From NCBI GenBank assembly GCA_028532985.1, contig JANCIK010000004.1, positions 434,001 through 498,000 of the forward strand: a stretch of DNA of 64,000 bases, read 5' to 3'. Positions 1 through 12,224 of the stretch are shown piece by piece. Below the pieces are notes generated by a model. That model searched no databases, was not told where the DNA came from, and saw nothing but the letters and a program-made list of their open reading frames with translations. A program made the translations under genes and the position numbers. This stretch comes from Stropharia rugosoannulata (lineage: Eukaryota > Basidiomycota > Agaricomycetes > Agaricales > Strophariaceae). Numbering within the stretch: position 1 is the first letter of the stretch; every line of letters begins with the position of its first letter.

Positions 1-69
1 CCGGTGTTGGACGTGAGACTGATGGCGGTTAGAGATAAAGGTATCAACGGGCAACTTGAGGGCGTTCAT
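1..69 (-). CDS. 5' end of an unrecognised gene, cut by the window edge
   Basis: Reading leftward, an ATG at 69-67 opens a frame that stays open for 23 codons to the window edge, beginning MNALKLPVDTF. Codon use looks ordinary and the frame is divergent from the gene starting at 263, leaving a 193-bp shared upstream region. Too little is visible to name a family. The frame is also open upstream of the ATG for a few codons, so the start could lie in an earlier exon. This is an inference from frame and context only. Confidence 0.3.
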   Translation of the reverse strand, partial: MNALKLPVDTFISNRHQSHVQHR

Positions 70-262
70 GAGAATGTGGTTGTCGTGGAAGGGAGCGAAA
101 AGGAACAATTTTAGTAGTGTTGTTGTCTGGATTTTCCCGGGCTAGCTCCGGATTAGGATGTGCCTCACATGGCTGATTTAATTTTCTCTTTATTTTGTTC
201 CACCACCATCTCGTCCCGCCGCAACGGCGACCCACGACTACCGCCGAAGGTTCTGTAGTACG

Positions 263-1609
263 ATGGCCCTTGTAGAGCCCTCCCCACTGACACTCGATAT
301 CCCCCGCCCCTCTGCCCCAGAACCCCCATCGCCAGCGACACCCTCGCCCCTAACCCACGTACCTTTTCTCCCCACCGCTTTCTCTCCACCACCCTCGCGT
401 CCCGCTTCTCCACCGCTCTTGGCGCCTAACGAAGTAGAGCACGCTCCTGCCCTGACGCCATCCACGTCGACCCCCGCATCGACAGCCCCTGGAACCCCTG
501 CGACGTCTCCCCCACCATCTACATCGGCATGTTCCCCCGCAACTTCTCATACTTCTCTTGCCACTCCGGCTGGGTCAGGATCTGACAAGGAAGCTGAAAC
601 AAGCGCGGCGAAGGATACCGATGATTGTAACACAACCACAGGGACACTCAACGTCAAGTTCGCGCCACTGCCTCAGCTGGCCCCGCGCCGACGGCGGAGT
701 ACCGCCCCTTTAGGCATGGCTGCGCGTAGCTCTCTCGTACGAGGGCGTCGGGGCCCCGCAGCAGCGGCAGCGGATGCTGGAATGGCACTGGCCGTCGCAA
801 ACGCAGGCGAGGGGGATGATGAGGCAGAAATGATTTCCCTTGCTGAGTTACGATGGCGCCAGGAAGAGGCCGCGGCCCGGTATGCACATTTTCAAGGTTC
901 AGCTTATGCGGAGATGGCTCGTGCCACTGAGGTGGAGATCGCCCTTGAGGAAGCTGCACGGGAGGCAAAAGCTATACAGCGCGCAACGAAGGGAAAAGGT
1001 ACGAAAGGCACGAAACCGAACAATTCGAGCGACGTAGATGCGGAGGCGGAGCGGGTCAAGATCAAAGTAAAGAGGCGCGAGTACGAACACGACGCGGCAG
1101 AGGATCCGATAGTTGCCTTGGGAAAAGTCGTGAAAGGTGTCGGACGCCATCTGTGGAGGCGGAGGGTATCATCTAATGCCCTACGTTCTGACTCACCGAC
1201 TGCTTTCCCTGCACCAGAGACCGCGTCTCGCAAACCAGTTCCAGATGCACCCTTGCGCCCAATTCTCGCTACTATCGTCAACTCGAGCTCACGGCCCGGA
1301 AGTTCCAGTGGCACCCAAAGTATCAAAGACAGCGCAAGTGTCAAGGAGGTTGCGGCCGCTACGGAGGTCGAGAACAATCCGACTGGCAACCAAGCAGACT
1401 CCGAGGATGTAGCGGAGATCAAGGTCAGCGTCGATGAGCCCAAACAAGAGAGCCAGACGACCTTGTCGACACCATCACAGACTCCCTTAGCTGATGATCT
1501 GTGGGCTGCTGCTCTCGCGGACGACATTCCGTCAGACATTGGACAAACGGAAACTATGGTTGCTGGAAGGATTGTGAAGCCCATCGTTACAGATGCGGAT
1601 GGTCCGTGA
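263..1609 (+). CDS. Pro/Ser/Thr/Ala-rich hypothetical protein (448 aa)
   Basis: One uninterrupted frame of 448 codons starts at the first ATG (263, followed by GCC, a good initiation context) and ends at TGA 1607-1609. The N-terminal third (about residues 1-110) is dominated by Pro, Ser, Thr and Ala and is probably disordered. A basic patch with RRRRS and RGRRG follows near 140-165. Residues about 185-265 are Ala/Glu-rich and helical in character (LAELRWRQEEAAARY), then a Lys-rich linker, then a short more conserved-looking piece (DPIVALGKVVKGVGRHLWRR) before an acidic, Ser/Thr-rich tail. No signal peptide, membrane segment or catalytic motif is visible. The frame's length and strongly third-position-GC codon use argue that it is real. 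Function unknown; possibly a regulatory or scaffold protein, with no direct evidence. Confidence 0.6.
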   Translation: MALVEPSPLTLDIPRPSAPEPPSPATPSPLTHVPFLPTAFSPPPSRPASPPLLAPNEVEHAPALTPSTSTPASTAPGTPATSPPPSTSACSPATSHTSLATPAGSGSDKEAETSAAKDTDDCNTTTGTLNVKFAPLPQLAPRRRRSTAPLGMAARSSLVRGRRGPAAAAADAGMALAVANAGEGDDEAEMISLAELRWRQEEAAARYAHFQGSAYAEMARATEVEIALEEAAREAKAIQRATKGKGTKGTKPNNSSDVDAEAERVKIKVKRREYEHDAAEDPIVALGKVVKGVGRHLWRRRVSSNALRSDSPTAFPAPETASRKPVPDAPLRPILATIVNSSSRPGSSSGTQSIKDSASVKEVAAATEVENNPTGNQADSEDVAEIKVSVDEPKQESQTTLSTPSQTPLADDLWAAALADDIPSDIGQTETMVAGRIVKPIVTDADGP

Positions 1610-3930
1610 AGTAGGCTGGTCCTTTGGGGAGAATGCCAACGACGATTACAACGATGGCGAACATAACGACCACCACGACAATGATGACGATTTCAGCTAG
1701 CCGCACCGTGCATACATGCACCCTGTGCCGTTACAAACGTATTACTGCATCCATCGCCGGACATCTTATTTTTTGGATGTTCAAACAAAAGTCGCGTGGC
1801 CTGGCGCGGTGCCTCACCTTGCCTTTCTTTTCTTTTGCGTGCCGCACTCGAGTCGCGGTCGCATATGACCACTTATTTTCTATCATATCACTCCCCCCAT
1901 AACACAAACTCGGACGACTATCCCATCATGGATGCTACGCTACCTCCTCGTCACACAATAATTCTCTATATCCTGGCCCGGATGGATCACTTATTCAAAC
2001 ATATTCTACTCAGCATTTTACGCAGGAGACTGGATCGACAAATTACCTAGGGAGATAGACATACGGTGCATCAAGGCCTTTTAACCACAACAGACATCTA
2101 ACCCAACGCTCGCCGTTATACTCCACACGCAATGCCGTCTTTACTTAGTCCTCCTTCAACCCTCACTCTCCTTCAGCAACTTCCCCTAGTAATACGCTTT
2201 GTCTACCAAATTCCTCATATCCAAGCACCCCCTGGATATTTTCGTACCACGAAAGGCTTACTTGGTATCAATGCCTCATCACATCCATGCCACCCCATCT
2301 TCGCGCCATATCTTATCCTATGTAGTGTACGCTTCCCGTCGTTGTTCGTGTGTTTCACTATTCACTCTCGACTTTTCGCTTTTTGATAACTTCCATACCC
2401 TCACCACCGCTTTTTAATTCTATTCTATTGGGATTCCGCGTTTTTACGTTTATTGTAGCGACGGATTAGGAGCTTTTTCTGAGGGGGTGTAATGGCTTTG
2501 TGCACTATAGCGCGCGTATATATTATGTATTTATCTGGGGAGTTATCGCGCCGGTACAGAAGCTGTCAATTATATCATACCTCGAATTTCTTGACATTTT
2601 CAATCGATGTTTTCCAACAAACAAAAAAGTACAGGTAAACAAACTATGGAACTTGTCGAGAGCCATGCGGTTCATATGCTAAGTACAGGCAAGATTTTAC
2701 TGGATTCTTATTTAAGGGATCTACTTCATTCTACCTTTCCTAGGATTTCAGTGGAGATGAACTTGCACACTACACAACATGAAACAGAACCCGACCTTTT
2801 AGACTCGATTGTTGTCTTCTTTATAATGGGATGAGCCTCAGTGGATCAGATAACTCGATGATCCCGTGCCAGTACACACGCCTCAACGTTTTAACCATGC
2901 TCACTTCGAAATGCGATAAAATCGCTCTGTATCAGTGTATTTATGTATAAACAATACTCACAGAGTCCTTTCACGCACTCGCGCATTATTGTATTCAGGG
3001 TCAGGGCCCGGTATCCTTTCACCCCATGGGCCGCAGCAAATCCAATTCACGATCATTTCAGGATCCTATTGAAGCAAGCTTCTTCATTAGAAGACGACAT
3101 CAAGACGACATTCCCTTCACCTACCTACAACCGGCTCACCGGAGCGGTGGAAAGAATGTTCCGAGCGCGGAAATGCCTTTTTCTCCAAGGCCAACACGCA
3201 TGAGGACCACCGAAATAGCGAATACAGCTCCAACGCCACCTCGTTGCAGTTGGCTGCATCTTTCATATGTTCGTTACCATGTCCTGCAAGAGTAGTCTTC
3301 CATTTTGTGCGAAGACTATGAATCGTGCCCTTCGTGAGGACTTGCTATCAGCACAAGGAAGTTAATCCGATGTCATTCCGCCCTTCGTTTTCTGTACCAG
3401 CATGCGTACGGATCTGTGCTTAGGTTCTGTCTGTCATAAGACTGACCTAGCAAGTATTCCTTGGGGCTGGTAGTTCTTTGTAGCGCAGTCAGCGACTCTG
3501 GCACAGTAGCTGTACATTGGGAAGAGCGGCTCAGCTCAACCTAATATGTCCATCCTTTCCCAGCAGAAGTGTTGCGGCGTGCTCCAAATTGATTATCCTC
3601 GGCGACACAGATGCCGGGGTGGCAATGCTCTTGTGGCACCTGTGGCACACATAGAACGCAGTGCCCGTACTCGTCGCGAAACGGTCTGCGGGGGTGCGCG
3701 CTATACGCTCGCATGCATCCAGATACCGACGGAGTGGCATCTCCAACGTACTCAGTTTATGTGCCACCGAGCCCTGCAAGTGACATCGCGAACCATGTCG
3801 AACTCGACAGAGTCAGGAAGTGGCTCCAGAGCCGCTCTGGCATCGCGTTGCCGACGATTGTGTCGGCAGGACCCGAACGCATGTCCACTCATTCTGCCAC
3901 ATTTGCATGTTTCTTATTCGCATTCCATTT
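1610..3930 (+). other. Intergenic stretch without a supported gene
   Basis: The first part is probably the 3' untranslated region of the upstream gene. The rest is AT-richer than the gene, has only short frames with no family resemblance or coherent splice pattern, and no repeat stands out. I see nothing further here. Confidence 0.5.
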
Positions 3931-4243
3931 AATGTAGCAGTTCGCGTCTCCCATCGGCCTAAAAAGAAGCTCTAAGAGGGCTGCCCTTCATATTATATGA
4001 AAAATGCTGAAACAATTGCCATTTTATTCCTGCTGTAAGTCCTTTTGTATTTTTGATTGGAACATCTGAGTGAGGCGAGCCTTTAAATCAGACTAAATCA
4101 CAAGTCATGCCACTTATGTAGCGCGGTTACTCTCACCGAGCTAAAAGAAGTTCTATAAGGGCTGCCCGTCATATTTTACAGAAAGTAAATAAAAATACTT
4201 TCTAATCCTGCTGTAATTCCAGCTCTTGCATTTTTTATGTATC
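3931..4243 (+). repeat. Two diverged direct repeat units, period about 184 bp
   Basis: Unit 1 (about 3931-4063) and unit 2 (about 4115-4243) share a series of blocks in the same order: an atgtagc start, a ctaaaa(g)aag..ctcta core, gggctgccc followed by tcatatt, and cctgctgtaa followed by a T-rich run. The units differ by many substitutions and small indels. No coding potential is seen. They could be remnants of a tandem duplication or of a short repeat family. Confidence 0.5.
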
Positions 4244-7200
4244 TCCCTGGATTCGAAGGTGGTTACTACGTGAAGCTTGGGGAACCGAAGGCTTGGCCTG
4301 AATCCCAGGATACCTGTAGACAGGAGTAATGCAACCCGGTTCGTAATGACTTCTGCCTTCTCAAATTCTCCTGTTACTGTGCCATCTCCGAATTATCATA
4401 AATATGTGATTACTCCAAAGGGGGTGTACTTCGTGATAACGAACCCCGATAAAGCCACATACAATAAAGTGCGAAGGTAGGCTATCGCCGGCGACTAACC
4501 AGCCTTAATCAGCGCGTCGTCCAAGGCAAGTGGTACCACTGGTGCGGCGTATTAATTTCGCGCCCTCCGCAGACTTCCATAGTTATTCTCAAGCTCGGTA
4601 TGAGGACTGCTCGGATGCACTCGAACGAGCACAAGGATGCGAAGCCTCAGGAATAGAATTGACGAGGATATGCCCATCTAACCTGTCCGGCCACGTCAGA
4701 CGTGCGCAGAGCATGGATATGATGGGACCGTAGGCCGAGGCAATTCCTGGGGACTTGATAGCCTCGTGTCAAGGAAGGCGTAAGGAAGGTGCTACAATAT
4801 CGTTGGTGTAACGTGTTCAAGGCTGTGCGCACCAATATGTGAAAATCATCCCGGTGCTTCTCTAAAAGAATAAATAGTAGGATCGCCGTTCCGTAGCCCG
4901 AGGCAAGGAAAGGTCGGTGAACTACTTGAGTTGTGTACATATATGTATTTCTACTCGCCGCCCCTTGCAATAAAACCTCCCGTTTCGTAGTATTTCCTAC
5001 CCCAGACGAAATAAAAAACTCATTTGCTAGTTAATGAGTCTACTCACTTACAATCTCTTCTAATATGGTGCGCAGGAACACGGAGGAAAATCGCGATACG
5101 ATGCGCAATACCATTAGGATCTTGTAGGATCTTGTCAAGACCGTGCCGTAGAATTACGCGGGTATTTCAAAATACGAGCTCTCAGTTGGGGATGAGCCCA
5201 AATTCAAATCTTGGGCCTCATAAAGTATATTTATTGCCTGATTGTCAACATGCTCACAATTTACCTTCTCGCTTAGATTCACTAGCCGGGACGCGCTCAC
5301 TCGCGCTAGCCGCAGACGCGTCTCGAGGAGTTGAAGAGCCTTGAAGGCGGGGGAGTAGGATAAGTACGTGGATTTCGAGCTGTGTGGATAGAGAGTGGAA
5401 GTATACGCGAATATCGCGTGTATTCTATGTCATTAGGAAAGGGGGACGCCTGGGAAGGGATTCAGAGATATACCGGGCAATTTGTCTTCAACCATCTGCT
5501 ATCGAACTCCCAGCTTCTGTGCTCAGGCTTCGGCCATTATTTGCATTTAAATCGCTGCCTGGGTACAGCTGGGTACGTAGAACATAAATTTATTTCGAAA
5601 TCCGAATGCCTAATTACGCTGATATCGCGCACTACTCTGAGGCGCTCTCTGCTAGGCGTTGCTCAGGTGGGCCGCACGCCGCGCGCCGTGCGCGTGCGTC
5701 GCATGGGCCGATGCCTGCTGATGCCGGTTCCAAGCGAAGCCCCTATCGATAGCACTCGCTCGCGCACTCCCACCTCGATGCTCGATGTATAGCGAATTCA
5801 AAACCCTCGGGACGCGCGCCGACCCGTCCTGTGTAGAGTCTGTACTTCACCTGAGCCCCATCGCGATCGCCTGGTCACGCCGCTTCGTGCAGGCGCTCGG
5901 AAGGCGTACCGGTGCGTAGCGCACAGCGCTGCGTTCTCAGTCTGTCAAGGATGGCTCGGGCGTGAACGCAGACGAACGAACGAACGCACAGCGGTGATCC
6001 AGAGCCGCTACGTGCACAGCCGCTCTCCTCCTGCTCGCTCCGACTCATCCCCTGTGCGGGATTTGTAAGTAGCATTTGACCGCAGTGTAAACACTGCTGA
6101 CGCGCGCCGGCCTCGTCGCACACGCCCGCTGCGCAGCGTACGGCGCAGAACATTGCGGTCATCAGGCCGACGCCGGACGCGTCCTGCACTTTCCAGAATC
6201 CAGATAGATCAAATAACGCACATGTGGCGGTCGACGCCGTCTCCATTTTTCTCGATTTCTCGATTTCTCGATTTTTTCTGTGCAAGGTCGACGGTGGAGC
6301 AGGGTCTACCTTCTTGCTGCTGCCTCTGCTGCTGCCGACCGGGGGTGTATAAAAATAATACCTATGTTCGGCATAAAGAAGAAGACGGATGCCTCCTATG
6401 GACCCTCTCCTGCCGTCCCCAAATACACACTCTAGCCAGCTAGCTTGCTCGACGCAAGAAAATTTGCGACGAGCACGCGGCTAGATATTGTGCAATAGAC
6501 AGACGCGTCCACTTCAACGCGCCAGGGAGCTTGGGCGCTTGAGCATGCATGCGCATGCAGATATAACGAACCCGTCAGCGCGTTACCATCAGCCGAGGTA
6601 CTTGGGAGGAACAAGGATTTCACGGAATCGGGTCTTGCAGACCGAATCCCCACCGTAAACATTTAAACCCTACACCCGGACTCGCACCTCGCAACCCAAG
6701 CGAGCGCCAATATGCATTCCGCAACCGCCGTTTTCAGAACCTCACGCAACCCAGCGGCCGACCCCCGCCACGAAATTTAAAAATGGACACCTTCCTTCCA
6801 TAACCAGCCAAACCCAACGATCGTCGCTAGCCTAGCGCACGGACACGGAATCCTAGTGTCCCACCGCCGCCCCAGGCGCGTTCATGCGCGTCGTCGTAGG
6901 TGGTCGTAATAGAACCTTACAGTAGACAGCGACCACTTCCCTCGTACTTTCCTTCATCGTCGATCGACTTCACGCACGGGTGACGCCAGGGCCCAGGCAG
7001 CCGTATGCTTATCTCGTCGCGTGCGTATCTGTCAGTATTATGCATCTGCACAAAGGTTAAAGCCCAAGACCGACTCCCCCCCCTGCGAGCTCGCGCGGGA
7101 GCCGGCGAGCTCCTGCCGAGCCCCATCCGCATCTACGTCCCGTTCCACATGCACACCATCAGCGTCTATATGACCCTTCGCACGCGCTGCCGCGCCGCGC

Positions 7201-7641
7201 CGAGATTAGGCGCAGGCATAGTAGGGGTAAGTAGCTGAGATGATGGGCATTGGGGACTCGTGCCCAAGTAAGTAATGCCATTGCACAGATCTAGAGCACA
7301 CTGACTTTTCGGTGGACGGGACATGCAAGGGAGCACTTGTTCTATCGAGTATAGTGACGGTGTAATGCGAATGCGAATGAGAACGAGAACGAGAATGAGA
7401 ATCATGATTATCGTGGCTTGCTTGCCTACCTGGGTGCGGCATTGCACTTTAGTTAGTTAGTAATATTTCGTACTGGCAGCGCGAAGAAAGTACGAACTCT
7501 GCTGGCACGAGTACGACAATAATACATCCCAACTGATTTCCATTGAGCGGTGTATGTATTTGAATAAAATGCAAATGCAGAGGACTCCAACCTTGCTCCA
7601 ACCTACTCCAAGTCCAACGTACTCTACATACCAACAGCTCG

Positions 7642-7661
7642 CTAACCCGACCTCGGGTTAG
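7642..7661. repeat. Perfect 9-bp hairpin with 2-nt loop
   Basis: CTAACCCGA and TCGGGTTAG are perfect reverse complements separated by CC. There is no T-run after it and no gene next to it. It could be a protein-binding palindrome or chance. Confidence 0.4.
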
Positions 7662-8163
7662 TGGTCGTAGTGATACTCGTACTAAGTGGCGCCTCTTATG
7701 ATACGCGTACGAGTGCGCCTCCTATGATACGCACCGTCGCCTCCCTCACATCGCATTGAATCCTATCGCGTCGCATCCTCTCGCGTCGCGTCGTCAACGA
7801 GCTATGACACGCGTGGACCCGTACCCCGTATGGCGTACATTCGGGATTTGGGATTTGGGATTCGCAAGGAGGAATGCCTTTTTATGGAACCTACAGCAAC
7901 TTTGCAACTCTGCAACTGCGCGATTGTCCACTTGCCTCAAACCAACCTCGTCTCCCAGCAGGGGTACAGCCGCTCTGTACTCTACTGAGTACTATTCACG
8001 TAAGTAGCAGGTAACAGGTACAGCGGCAGTGGCAGCTGGGCGAACACCGTCGACCGTTGCAACGGTATAGCAGTGCACACCAGGGCTCTGCAGTGGTGCC
8101 ACACATCTCACTGCAGGATCACGCTGCAAGCCTGCATAACAGCTGTACGCCATGCATGGGCCG

Positions 8164-8179
8164 ACGTACATATGTACGT
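8164..8179. repeat. Perfect 16-bp palindrome
   Basis: The sequence ACGTACATATGTACGT reads the same on both strands. It lies in non-coding DNA. Related GTACGTAC-like words are common in this GC-rich region, so its significance is doubtful. Confidence 0.4.
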
Positions 8180-10308
8180 TCCCTAAGTACCAACTTGGTG
8201 TGAAGTTGTAGCCTTCCTTGCATATCGCGTGGGCCGTCCAGGACGCGATATTTTGTCCGTTTCCTCTTCTCTTCCCCATCCCCTTCCCCATCCCATGCTC
8301 AGTAGGTCCGTCATCCCATCAGCTTTCGCCCGTACATAACCTGAAGATGCCTCCTAGAGTAGTACCTCCCAGTATCCTCTTACTCTGTGAGCCGTATGTA
8401 CGTACTGACATATCATCCTCAGCAGACTCGTTCACAAAGGTCCTCTACAATGTATGATGATAGACTCCTTATCAATTCCATTCACTGCAATCCGTGACTA
8501 CACTACTGCTCTACATTTATCTACATTTATCTACTGTTCTCTACTGTTCCTACACTTCTCTACACTGTGAATCGTGATGCATATAGCACAAGAAGTCCTA
8601 ACATATCCCAGCATATCCCCGCTTCTCTCAATCTACACCACAAATACGCCCGGTCGAAATTACAGTGCCTCGATACCTCGATGCATTATCCAGAACCCCC
8701 TCATTCCAGGTCCTCATATCCACACCGGAGGACCGCGCCAATGGGGATCCGATCCGGGTTATGGGGGCCGGAAGCACGCGCACATACGGTGACGAGCACG
8801 CGCATTTCCGTGCGCACTGCGCACTGCGTCCGTCGCACGCGCACGCGCACGCAGTAAGTAGAAAAGACCGGCACGGGAGCGCGAAGTAGCCGGAGACCCC
8901 AAGGCCCTGCAAGCCCAGGCCCGCCCATTTCTCACGGGCCGGCCTCCGTTTGGGTTTGCGTTGCGTTGGCGCTGCGCGCTAACCTGAAAGAACGAGTCAA
9001 AAGAGAGAGATTAGGCCAAGGTTAGGCGCCGCTTTTCTATGAACTTACAGAGGTAAGTAAGTACGTAAAATCACTCAACGCTTTCTCTCGCAATTCACTC
9101 ATCCATTCACTCGTTCATTTCACTCACTCATCCAGTCAATGCAGTGTTGTACACAAATTCCATTTATCCATTCAAAAAGGGTCGTAAAAACATCATAACG
9201 AAGAAAAAGAAACCGTACAGACGGGCAAGCCGTGTGCGTACGTACGTGCGCGCGTGCGTGGCGTCAAGGCGTCACAGGCGCATGTGGAAGGACAGAAGAT
9301 GCGGAAGAGAAGAAAGACAAAAAAAGGGTTCGTGTCGTGAAGTAATCCATAAGCGTGATCCATAAGCGTGAGGCGTGCAAATGCAAATGCAATGAGTACG
9401 AGTACGAGTACGAGTGCGAGTGCGATGGTGTGGTACGAGACATGTAGTGTGGGTGTCGTGAGCGAGATACGTGATGTGGTGAAATGTGAATGTGCCGCGG
9501 TGGATGTCGATGAGATAACGTGAACGTGATGTGATGTGATAGAAAGAACAGACAGACGTGATAAGACAGGACAGGACAGGACAGGGTGGTGATACAAAGC
9601 AGAGCCGGACGAGATGAGATATAACAGAGATAAACAGAGATGAAAGATATAACAAACGTAACAGATGAAAAAATAATAAAACACAAAACGAAACGAAACG
9701 AAAACCGGGATAAGTAAGCTAAGCCCTTGAGGCTTAAGCGCTTACGCAGAGATGACGAGATGACGGTGCATATAATGTCTTTTAGTGTTTGTTCGTTTGC
9801 GTGGTTCAGAGATAGATGTGATGCGATGCGATGCAATGCGGTCCGGGCGCCTGGATGATGATGATGATGCGCGGAGTGGACCTTCTTCGAGTTCGATGGC
9901 GAGTACGAGGGCGAGGGCGAGTACGATGTGGGAGGCGAGAGCGAGGAGGCGCAGCGTCAAGCAGCGCTGATAATCCGATAAGACGACTGCAAGTTCGAAC
10001 GGGAAAGAAGCCGGAGACGAAGCCGGAGACGGAAATAGAGCATAAAAACGTCACGACGTCACGATGGGATAGGACGGGTCATGAATATTGAATGATTGAT
10101 AAGACGAGGATGCGGATGCGGATGAGGATGCGTGATAAGATGACGGAAGGATGACGTGCACGTAGATCGTCGAGATAGGAATGGATGGGTAGGTCGGAAC
10201 GAGCGAGCGAAGAGTCGTCGTCGGAGAGAAGAGTCGTGCGAGCGAAGAGAAGAGTCGTCGTCGTCGTCGGAGAGAAGGGTCGTCTGGATGACGTCAAAGC
10301 ACGTACGC

Positions 10309-12030
10309 TCAAAGCATACTCTGCACTCTGCGCTCAACCCGCCTCCTCGCGCGGAACACGCCAAACCGGACGCGCAGCGCGAAAGCTTGCCACTCGCGCC
10401 TCAGACTCTGGCCGCACGTCGGCACGTATTCGCTCTTCTCCTTCTCCTTCTCCTTCTCGCCCTTCTCGTTCCCGTTCTCGCTCTTGTCCATGCCACCGCC
10501 CTGCTTGTTCTTGCCCGCCTTCGTCACGGGTGTCCTCTCTTCCTCCTCGTCGTCCTCGTCATCATCGGAGTACGCAGGCCGAGCGTCGACCTCCGCCTGC
10601 CGCTTCCTATCCTTCTCCTTCTCCTTTCCGCCCAACCCCATCACCTTGCTCGCACCCATAACTCCGGCGCCCATACCAGACCCAACAACCCGCGCACCCC
10701 CAACAACCCGACACCTCCTCCGCCCCTCCCCCTCCGCACGCATCATCAGCGCCCGCTCGCGCTCCATCTCAGCAGCCAGCGCGCGCTGAAACGCGGTGCT
10801 CTCCCGGTCCGCGTCGGCGAATGGGGATTCTGCTTCTTCGTCTTCGTCTTCTTCTTCGTGTTCTTCATCATAAGACAACCGCTTCGCGCTCGCGCGCGCA
10901 GGGGAGCCTTCGTACGACGTGGGCAGGGTGCTGGCGGTGCCCGTCGGGCTCGCGCCTGCGCCTACGCCTGCGTTGGTCGCGCCGGACGCAGTCGTGGTCG
11001 AACCGGAACCAGAGCCAGAGCCGGAGCCACCAGACGCGGCGGTGCTGAACGACGAATCGCGATCGCGCGCGCGCTGTTGTTGCTGCTGCTTCAAGTTCAT
11101 GTTTGGAACCGTAGTGGGATTGGTGGTGGTTGTAGCACCCGGCAGAGCAGCATGGACATGGACGGGCGAAGCCGTATATGGGTACGCGGCGTACGTCGGG
11201 GACGACAACACCGCGCTCGGCCGGCTCGTGGGGGAGTACTTCGCGGGACTGTACGCCGACGGCGAGTACCGGCTGTGCCCTGAGTGCGAATAGGCGGTGG
11301 TGCCCGATACGGGGGACGGTGGGTACTCGTCCGCCAACGCGCCTTCGTCGAGCGCGAGCTCCCAGTCAAATGTCGGCCGCGGCGACGTCGTGCGCCTTTT
11401 CAACCCCGCCGCACCACCTCCAGCCCCAGAATGCATATGCATCTTCGACTGCACCCCGTGGCCCGCGTGGCTCGCCCCATACGCACCCGCACCCGCACCT
11501 CCATACGCGGAATGCGCGTGGTTCGCAGCAGCGAGAAGAGGGAAGTGCCTATAATCCGGATCGTGCATATCCCCCGCCGTATCGACATACGCAGAAACGC
11601 TCGCCGCGCGGCGCGCCGCGTGCGCCTTGGGGAGGTAGCTCGGGTCGAGGAGGTGCGCGACGTCGCAGGCGTCGGCGCTGCGGCGCTTGCGCGCTTTTTC
11701 GGCGGCGCGGGATTCTTTGGCGTGTGCGCGGGAGGACTTTGGTTTGGAGGTGGGCGTGGGGGTCGGCGCGTAGAAAGAGGTGGAGGTGGAGGCGTAGGGG
11801 GGGACGGAGCCTGCGCGCTTGGCTTTGGATTTAGATTTGGACTTGGTGTCTGCAGAGGCGCGGCGGCGGGGGAGGGGGAGGGAGAGGGCGGCAGGGGCGA
11901 GGGAGAACGCGGATGTGTACGTGGGGAGGCTGGACGAGCCTTCGCCCTGCGCGTGCGTGTGCGAGGAGTGGGAGGAATGGGAGAAAAGCGCGGGGTGGAG
12001 GAAGTGCAAGGGGGTGTCGCTGGTGCCCAT
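10309..12030 (-). CDS. Low-complexity protein with a conserved-looking basic C-terminus (573 aa)
   Basis: A single 573-codon frame on the minus strand starts at ATG 12030-12028, begins MGTSDTPLHFLHPALF and ends at 10309. Most of it is low complexity: His/Ser near the start, SKSKSK basic runs around 65-75, Tyr/Ser/Pro repeats (YSPSAYSPAKYSP) around 250-275, Gly-Ser repeats around 345-360, acidic runs (EEEDEDEE) near 405 and 505, and Lys-Glu repeats (EKEKEKEK) near 535. The last 35 residues (CGQSLRREWQAFALRVRFG and a following Arg-rich stretch) look like a genuine folded or membrane-proximal motif and are the strongest sign of selection. No TM segment or signal peptide is evident. An overlapping plus-strand frame is a shadow of this repeat-rich gene. 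Function unknown. Confidence 0.62.
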   Translation of the reverse strand: MGTSDTPLHFLHPALFSHSSHSSHTHAQGEGSSSLPTYTSAFSLAPAALSLPLPRRRASADTKSKSKSKAKRAGSVPPYASTSTSFYAPTPTPTSKPKSSRAHAKESRAAEKARKRRSADACDVAHLLDPSYLPKAHAARRAASVSAYVDTAGDMHDPDYRHFPLLAAANHAHSAYGGAGAGAYGASHAGHGVQSKMHMHSGAGGGAAGLKRRTTSPRPTFDWELALDEGALADEYPPSPVSGTTAYSHSGHSRYSPSAYSPAKYSPTSRPSAVLSSPTYAAYPYTASPVHVHAALPGATTTTNPTTVPNMNLKQQQQQRARDRDSSFSTAASGGSGSGSGSGSTTTASGATNAGVGAGASPTGTASTLPTSYEGSPARASAKRLSYDEEHEEEDEDEEAESPFADADRESTAFQRALAAEMERERALMMRAEGEGRRRCRVVGGARVVGSGMGAGVMGASKVMGLGGKEKEKDRKRQAEVDARPAYSDDDEDDEEEERTPVTKAGKNKQGGGMDKSENGNEKGEKEKEKEKSEYVPTCGQSLRREWQAFALRVRFGVFRARRRVERRVQSML

Positions 12031-12216
12031 GGTGGTTGGTTAGTGGTGTTGGTTAGTCAAGGGTCTCGTGCAGTGAGACCTTTCTTCCTTCCTTTATGCC
12101 TATGTATGTATGTAGTAAGCCGTGGCCTTAGTGTGAGGGCACGGGCAGGGGATAGAGGATAAGGGACTGAAGGATAAAGGGCGGAGAGACAGCAAGGGAG
12201 GGAGGGGGAGGGTGGG

Positions 12217-12224
12217 TTATATAA
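12217..12224 (-). promoter_or_regulatory. Possible TATA box for the 10309-12030 gene
   Basis: TTATATAA stands out in GC-rich surroundings about 190 bp upstream of the minus-strand start codon at 12030. It is palindromic, so orientation is not fixed by the sequence. Inference only. Confidence 0.3.

Larger units (their letters stand above)
4244..10308 (+). other. GC-rich, simple-repeat-laden intergenic region
   Basis: About 6 kb without a convincing gene. From about 5640 onward the DNA becomes GC-rich and CpG-dense. It contains short tandem repeats: a tctcgattt run near 6247-6275, GAGAAC-type repeats at 7365-7402, GAGTAC/GAGTGC repeats at 9394-9426, a ggacaggacagg run near 9567-9583 and GATGAT near 9850. 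Frames in the 9200-10300 part are low-complexity artefacts of these repeats. The 5' flank of the 10309-12030 gene lies on the other side, so this is its 3' side. Confidence 0.5.

Noticed and set aside
10156..11283. 375-codon plus-strand frame opposite the low-complexity gene
   Set aside because: Its composition (Leu/Arg/Pro runs) is the mirror of the repeat-coded minus-strand protein, it has no family features, and the minus-strand frame is longer and has a meaningful C-terminus.
11178..12162. Long plus-strand Arg/Gly-rich frames
   Set aside because: Shadows of the minus-strand gene at 10309-12030.
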